The translations under genes were made by a program, and so were the position numbers. From positions 186,001 through 250,000 of the forward strand of contig CANTFK010000024.1 in NCBI GenBank assembly GCA_947646735.1: DNA of 64,000 nt. The letters are read 5' to 3'. Positions 31,299 to 43,371 of the stretch are shown one piece after another. Source of the stretch: Peronospora farinosa (lineage: Eukaryota; Oomycota; Peronosporomycetes; Peronosporales; Peronosporaceae). The stretch's first letter is position 1. Every line of letters begins with the position of its first letter. The notes under the pieces are model-generated. The model had not been told where the DNA came from and did no database searches. It worked only from the letters and a program-made list of their open reading frames with translations.

Positions 31299-34200
31299 CC
31301 AATTCCCAGGAAGGACATGGTGCTGAATTCCATGTCAGGTAGTGTCATCTTCAGTGCCATCGACTTGATCGATGGCTTTTACCAGATTTTGATGCGCCCG
31401 AGCGATATCCCACTCACCGCGGTGAGTACCCCGAGTGGCATGTTATGGGAGTGGATGGTAATGCCACAAGGGTTGAAGAACGCTCCGGCCACTTTCAATC
31501 GCATGGCGTCTCAAGTGTTGAGACCTCTTCGGAACTTTGCCCCAAGTTATTTTGACGCTATCTTCGTCCATAGTCGCGCCGAGGGCAACCTCAACGATGT
31601 CCAAGTTCACCTTCAACACCTGAAGCAAGTGTTTCAAGTTATGCGGGACAACAAGTTGTACGCGAATCTCAAGAAGTGTGTATTTTGTGCACCGGAATCA
31701 TCCGGTGTTACGTTGCTATGTGAGTAAATCGGGAGTTTGAGCTGATCCAGAGAAGGTGTCGTCCATCTGTTCTTGGCCCACGCCCAAGAACCCTACGGAG
31801 TTGCGCCAGTGGCTCGGCTTGGCTAATTATTTGCACAAGTATACAAAGGATTATGCTGGTTCTATCCAGCCTTTGTCGTCACTCTTGAAGAAAGACGCCA
31901 CGTGGTTGTGGCGTCCCGAGCACCAAGCAGCCTTCGAAGCAGTAAAGAAGAGCCTAGCGTCAGCGCCAGTCCTGGTCCTACCAGACGATTCCAAGCCGTT
32001 CCACGTGGTTTGCGACGCCAGTGATTTTGCAATCGGCTGTGCCCTCATGCAATTTGATGATGAGGGCCGTGAACGAGTCGTGAGTTATCAGTCGCGACAG
32101 ATGAAGCCAGCTGAGAAGAACTATCCGGTTCACGACAAGGTGTTATTAGCGATGCGCTATGCACTCATCAAGTTTCGCGTGCATCTCCTTGGTGAAAGTA
32201 CGTTTGCTTTGTACACCGATCATGCATCGCTGCGCACAGCGATGAAGAGCCCACACCTGTCCCAACGGATGGCACGATGGCTCTCATTCTTCTCTGAGTA
32301 CAACTTCGTCGTGCATTACAAGCCAGGCAAGACCAATATTCTCGCTGACGCCTTGTCACGACGTCCCGACTACGATCCTCGGACTGCTCTGAGTCGCCAG
32401 GCTACTGATGACGAGGACGATGATGACCGATGTGCAATGTGTGTATCGCTGAACTTAACTCGGGTTACACCCGAGCCGTGTTTATTTGATGAGATCGTCG
32501 CAGCGTACAAGGTTGACTCAGATTATGCAGACATTATCGAGTATCTGCGTGCTCCCAGCGATGCTGCCCTGGGAGCATTATCCCGTACCAAGCGCGACCA
32601 TATTCATCGATACAGTTTAGATGGCGATTTGCTTCTGTATAGCATCGACCAATTCGATGCTCCTCGCACGGTGATTGCCAATGACATGGATTTGCGTGCA
32701 AGAATCATTCACGAGTATCACGATGCTCCTGCTGGCGGCCATTTAGGCCGCGAAAAGACTTTCGCGGCTGTGTCTCGAGACTTCTTCTGGCCCCACATGT
32801 ATAAGTGGGTACGCAACTGGATCCGAACGTGCGAAATATGCCAGCGTGTGAAGCCATCTCCATCGTCACAGGCTCCCTTGCGATCGTTGCCAATTGCAGC
32901 AGAGGCCTGGAGATCAGTTTTGATGGACTTTATCTTCGGGCTTGCGCCCGATAGCCAAGCTCGAACGGGCATCTTGGTCTTTGTTGACAGATTCAGCAAG
33001 ATGACACATCTCGTGCCTGTTCACGCTAAGGTCACCGCGGCAGAGACCGCGGCGCACTTCATCGACGCGGTGTTCCGTCATCATGGCCTTCCATAAAACA
33101 TTGTTTCGGACCGTGATCCGCGATTTACGTCCGCATTTTGGACATCACTTTTCGAGCTCCTCGGGACAAAACTGCTGATGTCGACGGCAGCCCATCCGGA
33201 AACGGATGGGCAGACCGAGCGCGTGAACCGAGTCCTCGAAGATGTTCTTCGGAGTTATGCTACGTCATTTACAAGTTGGAGTGCATTTTTACCACTCGCT
33301 GAGTTCGCACTCAACAACGCCGTACACGCGTCAACAGGGTTGACGCCATTTTTTGTGAATTCGGCTCGTCACCCTCGTGTTCCTACTGTCCTGGCCGTGG
33401 GGCGACCAACAACACCTAGTGGCTCCACTCTGGGGGGGGATAAAGGTGATAAACAAGGATCGAGTGCAGATCACGGTATTTTGAGCGCGAATGCAGTAAC
33501 ACGATCCAAGGCAAAGACGGCCATTTTGACGCCATCAGACGTGGCGTCCCCATTCGATCGATGGACTGCGCAGACATTGATTGACCCGTCTTCGGGTAAG
33601 CGTTCCCCTACCGCCAACTACGCGCCGATTGAGTCGGCGCGACCAATTGATGACATGGCCGTGTCGGAATTTATACTCCAACGTCAAGCCATCACCAGGT
33701 TTGTACGCGACGCACTACAAACTGCTGTAGACCAACAGAAGGAGAACGCTGACAAACATGGAAGAAAGAACATGAGCAAGTTTGAGAAAGGTGACCGTGT
33801 ATTATTATCGACGGAAGGTTTAAGGGATTCTGCGGTCACTAATCTGGGCGCGAGCAAACTCGCGCCACGCTTCATCGGTCCATTCAAGGTTCTGAAGGCA
33901 ATTGGCGACGCTTATACACTCGACGTCCCCTCTTCACTGCGACTCCACCCGACATTCTATGTCGGGCGGCTGAAGGAATATCGTCCGGCTACGCTTCACG
34001 GTTTGGCTCCGACGCCGGCTTCAGGCGCTCGTAAGTCGAACGGCCTTCCCGTCGCGCTCGACGCGCCGATGACATGGGGCGGGGTCTCGATCCCGTCTGA
34101 ACCTGACCAAGCATCTGGCTCTCCAGAATCCTTATCCGCTCGAGCAGTTCACGGTTCGACTGGCGGGTTTCACTCGAAGTCTTCTCCGCCTGGGCAGCAC

Positions 34201-34830
34201 GTTCACTGGCAGCCTCAGCCTCCAGCCGAGCATCGGCAGCTATATTCACGGCCTGATCAACATCGTCCTGAGCAACCAGGACGCCAGCTCTACCACCGCG
34301 AGGGCCCTCCTCCGCTTGTTGATGCGGAGGGACAGGTGCGCTGGATTGTAGACCGCATTGTGGGTCACGAGGACCCTCCACAACCATTACTGCAGTCGGC
34401 TCATGAGAAGCGTGCGGTTCCATCCGTGCGTAGGTACCGAGTACGTTGGCTTGGATTCCCTACCGAGCAGGATACATGGGAACCACGTTCCTCGCTCCTT
34501 CGTGACGTTCCAGATGTGGTTCTGTCGTATGAAGCCACGAAGTCGGACTATTCCAAGGCGGGCGAGCACGCGAACGCTCTCGTGACAAACGAGAGCGGTA
34601 AGGAGATTCACGTTGTCGGGAACGGGAACGATGACCAGAACGAGAACGATGTCGCGAACGAGAACGACGCCGTGAACGAGAACGTCGCGGTGAATACATA
34701 TCACGATTGCGAGGCGAGAATCGCGAAGCAGGACGGACAAGCGAACGTGTCGCTGCCCTGCGCTGATGATCCCGCGGAGATTGACTCCGCTGTCGCGAGT
34801 GGTGCTGCCAGCGAGGCGCACCACGAATAA
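31299..34830 (+). pseudogene. Pol 3' part of A-outer (RT to chromodomain), disabled
   Basis: It continues the RT from [12 protein letters not shown]. Lesions: the RT catalytic box reads YFDA instead of YFDD (GCT at 31557-31559); a frameshift near 31695 at the same spot as in A-inner; TGA at 31738-31740 where A-inner has CGA; and TAA at 33094-33096 in the integrase between the first and second catalytic Asp. The remaining RNase H, integrase, GPF module, chromodomain and [12 protein letters not shown] tail are nearly identical to A-inner. The copy cannot make active RT. Confidence 0.9.
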
Positions 34831-35415
34831 CTGCGCTTCTCCGTTCGCCCAGACTTCGCTCATACTTTGCAATCCAACTTCGTTCGCGATCGCTGAGTGG
34901 ACACTCAGCGATGTGTCGTCGCCATTCGTCATGAGTTGGGCGTGGAGTCGAGTCACAAGATCGGCATCCTTCATTGACATGGACGAAGCAGAGACGGTCC
35001 TCATTCCAAGCTTCCTCACACACTCTTTCGCGTAGCGCGCCGATGGAGTGATCGGCGCGAAGTTCCTCTCGATTGGCGAGCCATAACTGGAAGTTGCTAC
35101 CATCCTCGAGCATCCGATTCCAACGTTGGATGAAGGCGCACCAAGAACGTTGTAGAGCTTCATGCTCGATTCCATCAAGACCTTTCCCGCGCAGTTTTCG
35201 AAATCGGCGGAAGTATTCCTGCATCATGTCCAGTGAGTCCGGAGCGTGAGCTCCGGACAAGTCGTACAGCGACCAAGGTATGAGCTGCCGCGCCATGATG
35301 CTGGTTGATGCATTCCCGCTGATGTATCTTGGGCGTCCTGCTGGATTGGGTGTTGGGTCTCCAGACATTGCTTATTCGTTTGTGGGCGAAGGGTTTTCGA
35401 CAGTTGAGCACTCAC
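33989..35415 (-). pseudogene. Antisense ORF of A-outer, frameshifted
   Basis: This is the counterpart of the 475-codon ORF of A-inner. It starts at 35415 (MSAQLSKTLRP), again 33 bp inside the LTR at 35448, but single-base indels near 35330 and 34440 split it into open pieces 35368-34460 (302 codons with the Trp/Cys and Arg/Ser parts) and 34423-33989 (144 codons, coiled coil). The amino-acid sequence of the pieces is almost unchanged. Confidence 0.65.
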
Positions 35416-35447
35416 GGTTGGTGAGTGCTGTCATGAGAAGGGGGTGA

Positions 35448-35789
35448 TGTAATGGGCTACATTACACATATAGCATTAACACAAATAAACAAATACATAT
35501 GTAGGCAGGTGCTGGGCCCGAATAGCGGGCACAGCGTGGTAATTTATTATTGGTTTATTATTGGGCCTAAAGTCCCCAATATGGACCAATGATAAATCAA
35601 CCTGAACTTGTGTGGTTCCCGAAAGGCGGGAACACTGTCGTATTTATTACGACTAAAACCTTCGTAATTAGTACGAATTAAAACCAAAATAAAAATCAGA
35701 GTTAAATTTACTTAATACCTAATACTCGGGCTTGAGTCTTCCTCAAGCGCACGTGTAAGCTAGTGACGGTACGTTCTAGCCCCGTTGCA
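35448..35789 (+). repeat. LTR L4 (3' LTR of A-outer)
   Basis: 342 bp. The last bases are GTTGCA instead of GTTACA. It shares CATATAGCATTAACAC with L1. It is followed by the target duplication ACAAC (35790-35794) and then by element B gag. Confidence 0.9.
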
Positions 35790-36102
35790 ACAACAGGCTC
35801 ACGTCCACTTGGGGTCCTATCGTCCACCGAGGCGACAGGAGAGCCGAGGTCCAGAACCAATGGACCTCTCCTATGTAGAGAGCGAGCGACCTCGCTCGCC
35901 AGGGTACAAGCGATTGCAAAAGTGCAATCGCTGTCAAAAGATGGTCCACTACGCTTATGAGTGTAGTTCCCCACGCCCAGTGTCTCGTAACACTGGGAGT
36001 TACGATCGTCCGTCTGCCAAGAAGGGCCAGAGACGTGGGTCCCACGTTGCTGCAAAATCGCAACAACGTGGTGGACCATCAAAAAGCGGTCGGGGTCAGT
36101 AG
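35790..36102 (+). pseudogene. gag of element B, 3' part
   Basis: It continues the B gag after the A nest: QAHVHLGSYRPPRR, PEPMDLSYVESERP, then one CCHC knuckle (CNRCQKMVHYAYEC) and a basic tail ending SGRGQ. The frame is intact in this piece and in phase with 19612-20275 once one ACAAC is removed. Confidence 0.85.
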
Positions 36103-36199
36103 GGGCGGAGCGCCCTACTGATCCAGAAACGTCATGAGAGTTCGCGGGACTCTTGACGAGGGTTGCTCCCAACACACAGTCACTGTGTGTTGCCGCTCC

Positions 36200-39100
36200 C
36201 AGTGATGAGGTATCCCTCATCACCTTGAAGATCGAAGTGACAAAGAACATGTCACTTCAAGCCCTAGTTGACTGTGGGGCGTCGAACAACTTTTTTTGAC
36301 GCCAATCGCTAGATGATCGTAGGCTCAAATATGTTGAGCGCGAGACCCCTCCAACGAGTATGACGGTGCGCCTTGCAACTGGCGCATCCGTAACAGTAAA
36401 GAAACGTGTAGTGGGAATTCAATACACGCTTAAAGGAAAAAAGTACGATGATGACTTCATCGTACTCGATCTGGATGACAAATTTGATGTCATTCTGGGT
36501 TTAACATGGCTCAGAAGGTGGTCATCTGGCGGCATCGATCCGTGAAGATGCCTGCCACTTGCTCATTAAAATGGCCATCTGATGAACGTCTTGGAGCGTT
36601 TACAAGCGTTTACAAGCGTGTGAATGTACTACGAGCGAGTACGATGGCCTCACTTGTGGTTTGATCGTAAGCATGACTGCACAAGAACTCAGTATGATAG
36701 AGAGACATACCGTGGAACAAGCTGCCGGCGGCTGTGGACAAGCACAGGCAGCGCCGGAGGTCCACCACTCGTATAAGTCGAGTTAATCGGGACGTGAATG
36801 CTCGCCTAGAGGGTAGCATTTACCGAAGAGTAAACGGGTTGCCCAGAAGTGACGAAACGTTTATTCTCTATCAAGTGAATAGTTATTTGTTAAGGATCTC
36901 GCTGTGGTTGTGCTACCACAGTTAGAGGAAGTCGAAGAAATAAGTTCCATCGAGCCTAAGGAAATTAAGTTACCAGGAGGTTATCGAGACGTTGAACGTA
37001 TTGGCTAATGACGGATCAAACGTAGGGCACTTATACGCTTGATCTGATCGCGCCTCCGAAGTTAACTTCGGAGATAACTCAGTTGCCTACGCTAGAAAAT
37101 AAAAGGTTCTTGCGTGATCTGCGTAGTGGCAAAGTCAAGCAGATCTGTGTGCTCGTCGCAGAGGACGAGTACATGACTGACATCAGGTCAGCAACAGTTT
37201 TTGCCGAGAACGAACGGGTTCTCAGCAGCTCATCAATGGACGAAAGTGTCCTTGATGAGAAGACTCGGATTGAGCGATATACATCGCAATCCTGGGAGTC
37301 GCTGAAGTCAAATCCTTTGTATAAGGATTTGGTCGAATTCAAGGATGTATTCCCTGAATCCGTTCCGTGCGAGTTGCCTAAGGATAAAGGTACTCGACAC
37401 GAGATCGACCCTGTTCCTGGCATCAAATATTGTGTCATGAAGCAGTGGCCACTGCCTCGGGAACAGGTCGAGGCGATCGACAAGTTCTTTGCTGATCGCC
37501 TAGCAGCGCTATGTGAGGGAGTCAACTTCACCTCACAGCTCTCCGACCTTCTGTGTGCGCAAGGCCACAGGAGGGTGGCGGATAGTACACGCGTTCAACA
37601 AGTTGAACGCTGCAACGATACCGGCACAAACGCCGATACCGAGAAAGGGCGTAATCATAGATGGTATGTCTAACAGTACCATCTTTTCGTCCATGGATCT
37701 GATGGATAATTTCTATCAGATCCTAATGCGTGAACGGGACATCCCGTACACAGCAGTGAGCACTCCCAGTGGTATGATCTGGAAATGGTAGCTGATGCCG
37801 TAAGGGCTCAGTAATGCACCAGCCACATTCAATAGATGTGTTTCACATCTATTGAGACCGGTGCGCGAATTCGCACCGAGTTACTTCGATGATGTGTTCG
37901 TCCATAGTCGAGCTATGGACGAGAAAACAGACGTGGAAGTCTATAGACTACACGTCCGTAAGGTTCTTACACTTATGCGCAAGCATAAGTTGCACGCCGA
38001 CATTAAAGAGTGTATAGTCGCATCTAGCGCAATACCACTTCTTAGGTGCATTGTCGGAAAGAACGGCGTACGCCCTGATCCAAAAAAGATCAAGGCGATC
38101 ACCGACTGACCAGTGCCAGTCGATGTCAAGGGACTAAGGAAGTTCTTTGGGCTAGCGGCGTATTTGTACAAGTACTCGCGCAATCACGCCGAAATGACAG
38201 TACATCTTTCTTGTTTACTCAAGAAAAATGTGAAGTGGAACTGGAACACTGAACATCAGATTTCTTTTGAACGTATCAAGCAAAGCTTGATGCAATCGCC
38301 AGTATTGGCGATTGCAGATCAAGACAGACCATTTCATGTGGTCTGTGACGCCAGTGATTTTGCAATCGGCTGTGCAATGATGAAATATGATACAGACGGC
38401 GCACAGCGTGTCGTCTGTAAATAATCGCGTCAGCTGCAACCGGCCGAGCGCAATTACCCGGTGCATGACAAGGAACTCCTTGCCATGAAGTATGCACTTG
38501 CTAAGTTTCGCGTCTATCTCTTACGAGATAGACCGTTCATTGTATATACAGACCATGAGTCACTACGCACGGCTGTAAATAGTCCACACCTCTCGCAACG
38601 AATGGCGAGATGGTTGTCGCTCTTCGCGGAGTACAACTTCTCCGTGGGGTATAAACCGGGACGACTTAACGTCGTCGCCGATGCTCTTTCACTTCGGCCT
38701 GACCTAGAGGCAACTGTGCAATCCGGCAGTGATGTGAACACCACTGTCGCCACGCTGAGTACCAGCGTCTTGTCGTCTAGCTTACTCGACGACATTAGAA
38801 GGGCATGCGCACATATAATGATCTTGTACGCCTGATGTAGTACCTCAAGGACCCATCCAAGCAAGCTAAGCAGCGCTTGCCTGCCATGTATCGATCTTCT
38901 ATAGATCGATACACCCAGCGGAACGGCTTGCGGTATTACACAGCCGTCAACAACGACACGCCTCGTGTCGTTGTACCGCCACAATATGATCTCAGGTTAC
39001 TGATCATGTTTGAATGTCACGATGCACCAATAAGTGGACATCGCGGCCGTGAGAAGCCTTACCTCACGTTCAGTCGCGACTTTTACAGGCCGCGCCAGTA

Positions 39101-40884
39101 TAAGTTCGTGCGCAAGTACGTGCGTGCTTGCGAGGTGTGTCAAAGAGTGAAGCCTAGTCCTTCACTCCGTGCACCGTTGCAGCCTCTACCTGTTCCGGCA
39201 GAGTGCTGGGAGTCCGTATCAATGGACTTCGTCTTTGGGTTTCCCAAATACGCTCACGGGAATAATGGTATTCTCGAGATTGTAGACAGGTTCAGCAAGA
39301 TGGTTCATCTTTTTTCTGTACCTGAATCGATCATAGTAGAGGGCTTTGCTCGAGTGTTTATCGATACAATCTTTCGATTGCACGGTCTACCTCGTTAACT
39401 TTGTCCGATAGGGACTCCCGGTTCACGGCTAAGTTTTGGCGTTTTGTGTTCCAAGCACTTGGAACACGGCTCACAATGTCTACTTCTGACCATCCAGAAG
39501 CTGATGGTCAGACTGAACGCGCCAATCGCGTCCTCGAAGAGATTCTTCGAGGGTACGACCACTCGTTTACGAGTTGGAGTGAGTTCTTGTCGATGGTCGA
39601 ATTCGCCATCATCAACTCAGTGCATGCGTCCACGGCGCATACACCATTCTAAGTGAATGTGTTTCGCCATCCACGTGTCCCCACCTTAGTAGAGGGTAAC
39701 TCTATCTTAAGGAGGGGGGAACTCGCTCGAGCGAGAACCAATCTGGCTCTTGCTATTCACGCGACGATGTTATGGTCGACGCGAAAGTAACTGAAGTCGT
39801 ACCATTCGACTTCGGTAAAGAGGAAGAAAGTAAGAGCGATGACGCTCTTACTGATAACGATGCTGGAGATATCAGCATCGTTCGAGGTATCACAAGTGAG
39901 AACAGTAATGTTCTCGCTGAATTAGTAACCGATATCTCTGCAGTGCATTCACAATGCACTGCAGCCAAAAGCAACGAGTCAGCTGAGGATTTATTGCTGA
40001 CTCGTGAAGCGGTAGTCCGTTTCGTGCAAGACTCCATCGCAGAAGCGGTGGATAAGCAAAAGCGAAATGCAGACAATAATGAAAGGGCAAATGCTCAGAC
40101 ATTTATTGAATGTGATTTTGTTTTACTGTCAACAGTAAACCTACCTAAACATGTAATGACTAACGTGGGCAGCAATAAATTGTTGCACAAGTACATCGGC
40201 CTGTTTCGTGTATTGCGCCGCCTAGGCAACCCATACACAATACAGTTGCCACACAGGATGCGTACGCATCCTACGTTTTACGTGGTACGTCTTCGTCCGT
40301 ACGTTCAGTACGCGGCTTCTTCGAACGACGAAGATAGCCATTATTTTCAAGAATCCCCTTCAGATTCTTGTTGTCACGAAACAGATTCGATACCTGGTCG
40401 TGTAGAGATGAGATCTTCCCATGATATTGGACGATCTTTTGACAAGCTGTCGCCAGCTCGTTACTTAGAGAATGAAGCCGCCGTTCATTCTCCAATAGTG
40501 CGACAGCATTGTTTGCCCGAGACTTCTCATGGTCAAACCCAAGCTGTCGCACAATGTCCTCTAAGCGGCGACGCTTATTCCGTTCGTGATCAATATCACA
40601 ACGTAGCTCACGAGTTACACGGGCAAACCCGTCTAACTCAGCAGCCAAGTCCGATGAAAGAATCGGACAGGGTTTTCCCTCCACCACCGCATCCGCTGGT
40701 GGACTCCCATGGTGGGAAGCGCTTCCTTGTCGTACGCTTACTAAATCACCGCGAGGTGAAGGGACGTCGGACGATTTATCTCGTCCGATGGCGCGGCTAT
40801 CCGCCTTCGGCGGATAGCTGGGAACCTCGAGCCCAACTGATGGCTGACGTTCTTGGCCTTGTCGAACGGTACACCCGATGGTGA
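36200..40884 (+). pseudogene. Pol of element B, heavily mutated
   Basis: Protease at 36230-36540 with the active-site triad altered to DCGA (36270-36281) and a nearby stop; RT 37083-38100 with YFDD retained at 37883-37894 but stops at the KW.LMP.GL block; RNase H 38110-38700 (FHVVCDASDFAIGC, YTDHESLRTA) with a stop near 38422; integrase 38930-39660 (CEVCQRVK, MDFVFGF, SDRDSRF, DGQTERA) with stops near 38835, 39398 and 39652. The C-terminal 370-codon stretch 39772-40884 is open and carries the GPF-like module (KYIGLFRVL) and chromodomain (YLVRWRGYPPSADSWEP). 36540-37080 is too decayed to assign. Confidence 0.85.
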
Positions 40885-41707
40885 AGGACCATCGGAAAAA
40901 TTGCAAAGTATCAATCCATTCACGCATCTTTTCCTAGATGCGAAATCTCCACCAGGGATCGTCAAGTAGATACACCTCCTTAGGCGCTCTTGACGAGATG
41001 CTTAAGCACCCCGGGCATGGGTCGCCCCAAGAGAGGCATAACAGGCCTGCCTCTCTAGATAACAGGTGCAAACGATAGCATTCACCGGACGTGCTTCGTT
41101 TCTCAAACTTATTGCGGCTAGCATAAAGTCTTTGAAACCAAGCCTCTTTCCCAACGTTTAAAACGTTGGTGATAAACGCGTTCCAAGATTGGAGGAACGC
41201 GTCAGCCTCACGCTTCTTGTGTGAGCCATACCATAGATGTTCAAGAAACACATCGATGCAATAGTCCTTCTCAGTGCAAAAGTACTTCGCACTGGCGTCA
41301 AGGCCATGAAGCTATGACGCATCAAACAACGGCATGGGAAACCGTTCGTTGGTCTTTCCAGACCAACGATCAAGCAGATGCTTAGGTAGCATCCATGGCT
41401 TGCGATCAGGAGCAAGACACGATACGTTGCGGTCTAAAGCCTCCTGCGTGGTGTAAACAGAAGTACTGACATTACGTGCATTGATGTCAGTAGAAGTACT
41501 AACATCACCCTTACCGTCCCCACACGAGTCACTCTCTCTCGACTCGTTTGGCGAGTCGTCTGATTCATCAGACGACCCGAACATTTTACGGTACAATGAT
41601 TTCACTCAATGTACCACGGTCCCTCTTTGCAGGAATCGACGACGACATATCACCCCGGAAAGAGCCCGGGAGTGACACAAGTAGCTTTGATTCGGATGCG
41701 TCATCCG
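40271..41707 (-). pseudogene. Antisense ORF of element B, C-terminal part
   Basis: The 5' end is at 55489 (separate entry); after the insertion point it continues 41707-41586 (DASESKLLVSLPG), then in shifted frames at 41605-41312, 41251-40934 (DAFLQSWNAFI, WFQRLYASRNKF, GDPCPGC, PWWRF) and 40927-40271. The last block is open for 218 codons and ends in a coiled coil (RKRRRLEDIVRQLG-like, LLENERRLHSLSNEL). It overlaps pol 40271-40884 with the same antisense phase as in element A. WNAFI/RWNRM and CPGC/CQSC match the A protein. Several frameshifts mean it is not functional here. Confidence 0.6.
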
Positions 41708-42985
41708 TGTGGCGAAGCGAAGGAGTGAATTTGGCAAAGTGTGATCGCATATTTTCGGTTAAGTCCGAAATGGCCAATATTAATGAGTCGCGATCTCGTG
41801 GCCAATATTGATGAGTCGCGATCTCGCAGAAAGGTTTCAAGATGATGTCAAATGGGATGGAAAACAGTGAATGGAGTAGTTTGCACTTCTATGTGGGGTC
41901 AAATATGGCCTAGAAACTACGCTATTGCGATCTCCAGTATTTCCGATGGCGATCCGCGTGGATCAAGATCGCTAAGGAGGAGGATGGGTACATCCAAGCA
42001 TGTGGAAGACGGTCTGGTGTGGATCACGTCGCTATGGAGGACTGGAATGGTGGATATGATATGTCACATAGATGAATTATCTCACATGACCCGAGGAACG
42101 GTGAAGAAGACAAGTCGTGATCCGGCGGACCGCGATCCGATTCTAATTATTAGTACCGCGATCTGATACTAATTATTTAGTACCGCGATCCGATACTAAT
42201 TATTTAGTACCGCGATCCGATACTAATTATTTAGTACCGCGATCCGATACTAATTATTTAGTATCGCGATCCGATACTAAAATGGTATTAGATCCAAGCG
42301 AGGTAGCGATCCAGATCGCGGCGATATTGGAGTGGACCACATTACAAGATCTGATTTTCCGAAAGGGCGATACGTGACAACAGATCCTGAGCTACAGATA
42401 ACCAAGATCATAGGTTTTGGTTTATTTGATTGGTTAACATTAACAGAGTTCAATTTTCTTCTAAGTACACGTGTCGACTCCTCTTCCGGGCTGGATTCTT
42501 TGGCCTCCCAACGTCTCAAGGAATTCTGCATACTACGCAAGTCATATCCCTGGATTGTTTGGCCAGGAATTGCAAGAATTCTCAGCAAAACAACTCAAGC
42601 TGCGATTGGACGCAGAGGACTAAGAAGTCCAGATACAATATCGCGAGACGGCTCAAGTGGTCAGAAGGCAAGCGTATCAAGTATCAACCAATTGGACAAG
42701 GCGATCTCAAGGGAGATCAGGGCGACTCAAATAGAGCACCCCAAGAACAACTGCGATCGTGTGAGGAATTCCACTCGATCGCCCCCCCATCTATCCCTAA
42801 CACAATCAAGTTCAACATCGACTCAAGTCTACCGAGAAGCGAGCAACCCGCCCTACCGACGGGTACACAAGGTGAATAAGGCTGTACACACGGAATCGGG
42901 GTACCCCCTCCGTTAGTCGGTTTTTCGGGCGCCAGTCGAGAGTTGGGATTCGCATCAGCAATTTTGCGAATCCCACTCCACCACA
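41708..42985 (+). repeat. 5' LTR of element C
   Basis: 1278 bp, TGTGGCGAAG to CTCCACCACA. Compared with the 3' LTR it has a duplicated 29-bp block near 41790-41820 (GGCCAATATTGATGAGTCGC) and two fewer 27-bp units; the two differences (+29, -54) explain the 25-bp length difference. Short ORFs (42332-42916) recur in all three C LTRs. Confidence 0.92.
42127..42284. repeat. 27-bp tandem array in the C 5' LTR (6 units)
   Basis: Six units with core CCGCGATCCGATACTAA, the last truncated to TACTAAAATGG. It is the same array as at 2228-2392 and 54362-54568. Confidence 0.88.
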
Positions 42986-42986
42986 A

Positions 42987-43003
42987 TGGTGCGCGTGCCC
43001 GGA
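42987..43003 (+). other. Primer-binding site of element C
   Basis: TGGTGCGCGTGCCCGG starts one base after the LTR, begins with TGG as expected for pairing with a tRNA CCA end, and differs from the A/B site. The tRNA is not identified. Confidence 0.6.
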
Positions 43004-43371
43004 TCTTCTGGTGACTCGGGATTTCACCGTGAGTCCCTAAGAGAAGATGTAAAGGTCAAAAGGTACCTAAGATTGAAGCGTCAGCGGCAAAGGGATCACG
43101 GCAGACGCGTGAAGAAAAAAGATCCCCGGATCATCAGCGTTTTGGGAGGGGCGCATATGAGAAGAAAACCAAAGAGGAAGATCAAGAGATTGATCTGGAA
43201 GAAAAACCTCTACCCCCTCCCCAGGTCCTTTCGAGGACCCCTGCGGATCGCGTTGCAAAACGAACCGAAGGAAATTTATCCAAAACCCCTCCGAATTCGA
43301 AGAAGGAGAAGAGATCGAAGCCATCACAGGTGAAGATGGAGGCGCTTGAATAGGATCATAAGGATAACGAC

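Larger units (their letters stand above)
20276..35789. mobile_element. Nest of two A-family chromoviruses (A-outer with A-inner inside, then inverted)
   Basis: The whole 15.5-kb block is flanked by ACAAC (20271-20275 and 35790-35794), so it sits in B as one insertion. Four A LTRs occur: 20276-20617 (+), 27626-27966 (+), 30961-31298 (-) and 35448-35789 (+). The first and last share diagnostic bases (CATATAGCATTAACAC), and the middle two share others (ATAGTATTAAYATG). ATTGG follows the second LTR and CCAAT follows the third. Flipping 20618-30960 between the first and third LTR yields an outer element (7.8 kb) with an intact-length inner element (7.7 kb) inserted in antisense with TSD CCAAT. Confidence 0.85.

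Noticed and set aside
20276..35789. Tandem LTR-internal-LTR-internal-LTR with a shared LTR plus a solo LTR
   Set aside because: It was my first reading. The LTR variants pair L1 with L4 and L2 with L3, and the CCAAT/ATTGG flanks fit a full antisense insertion followed by one inversion, which needs fewer events.
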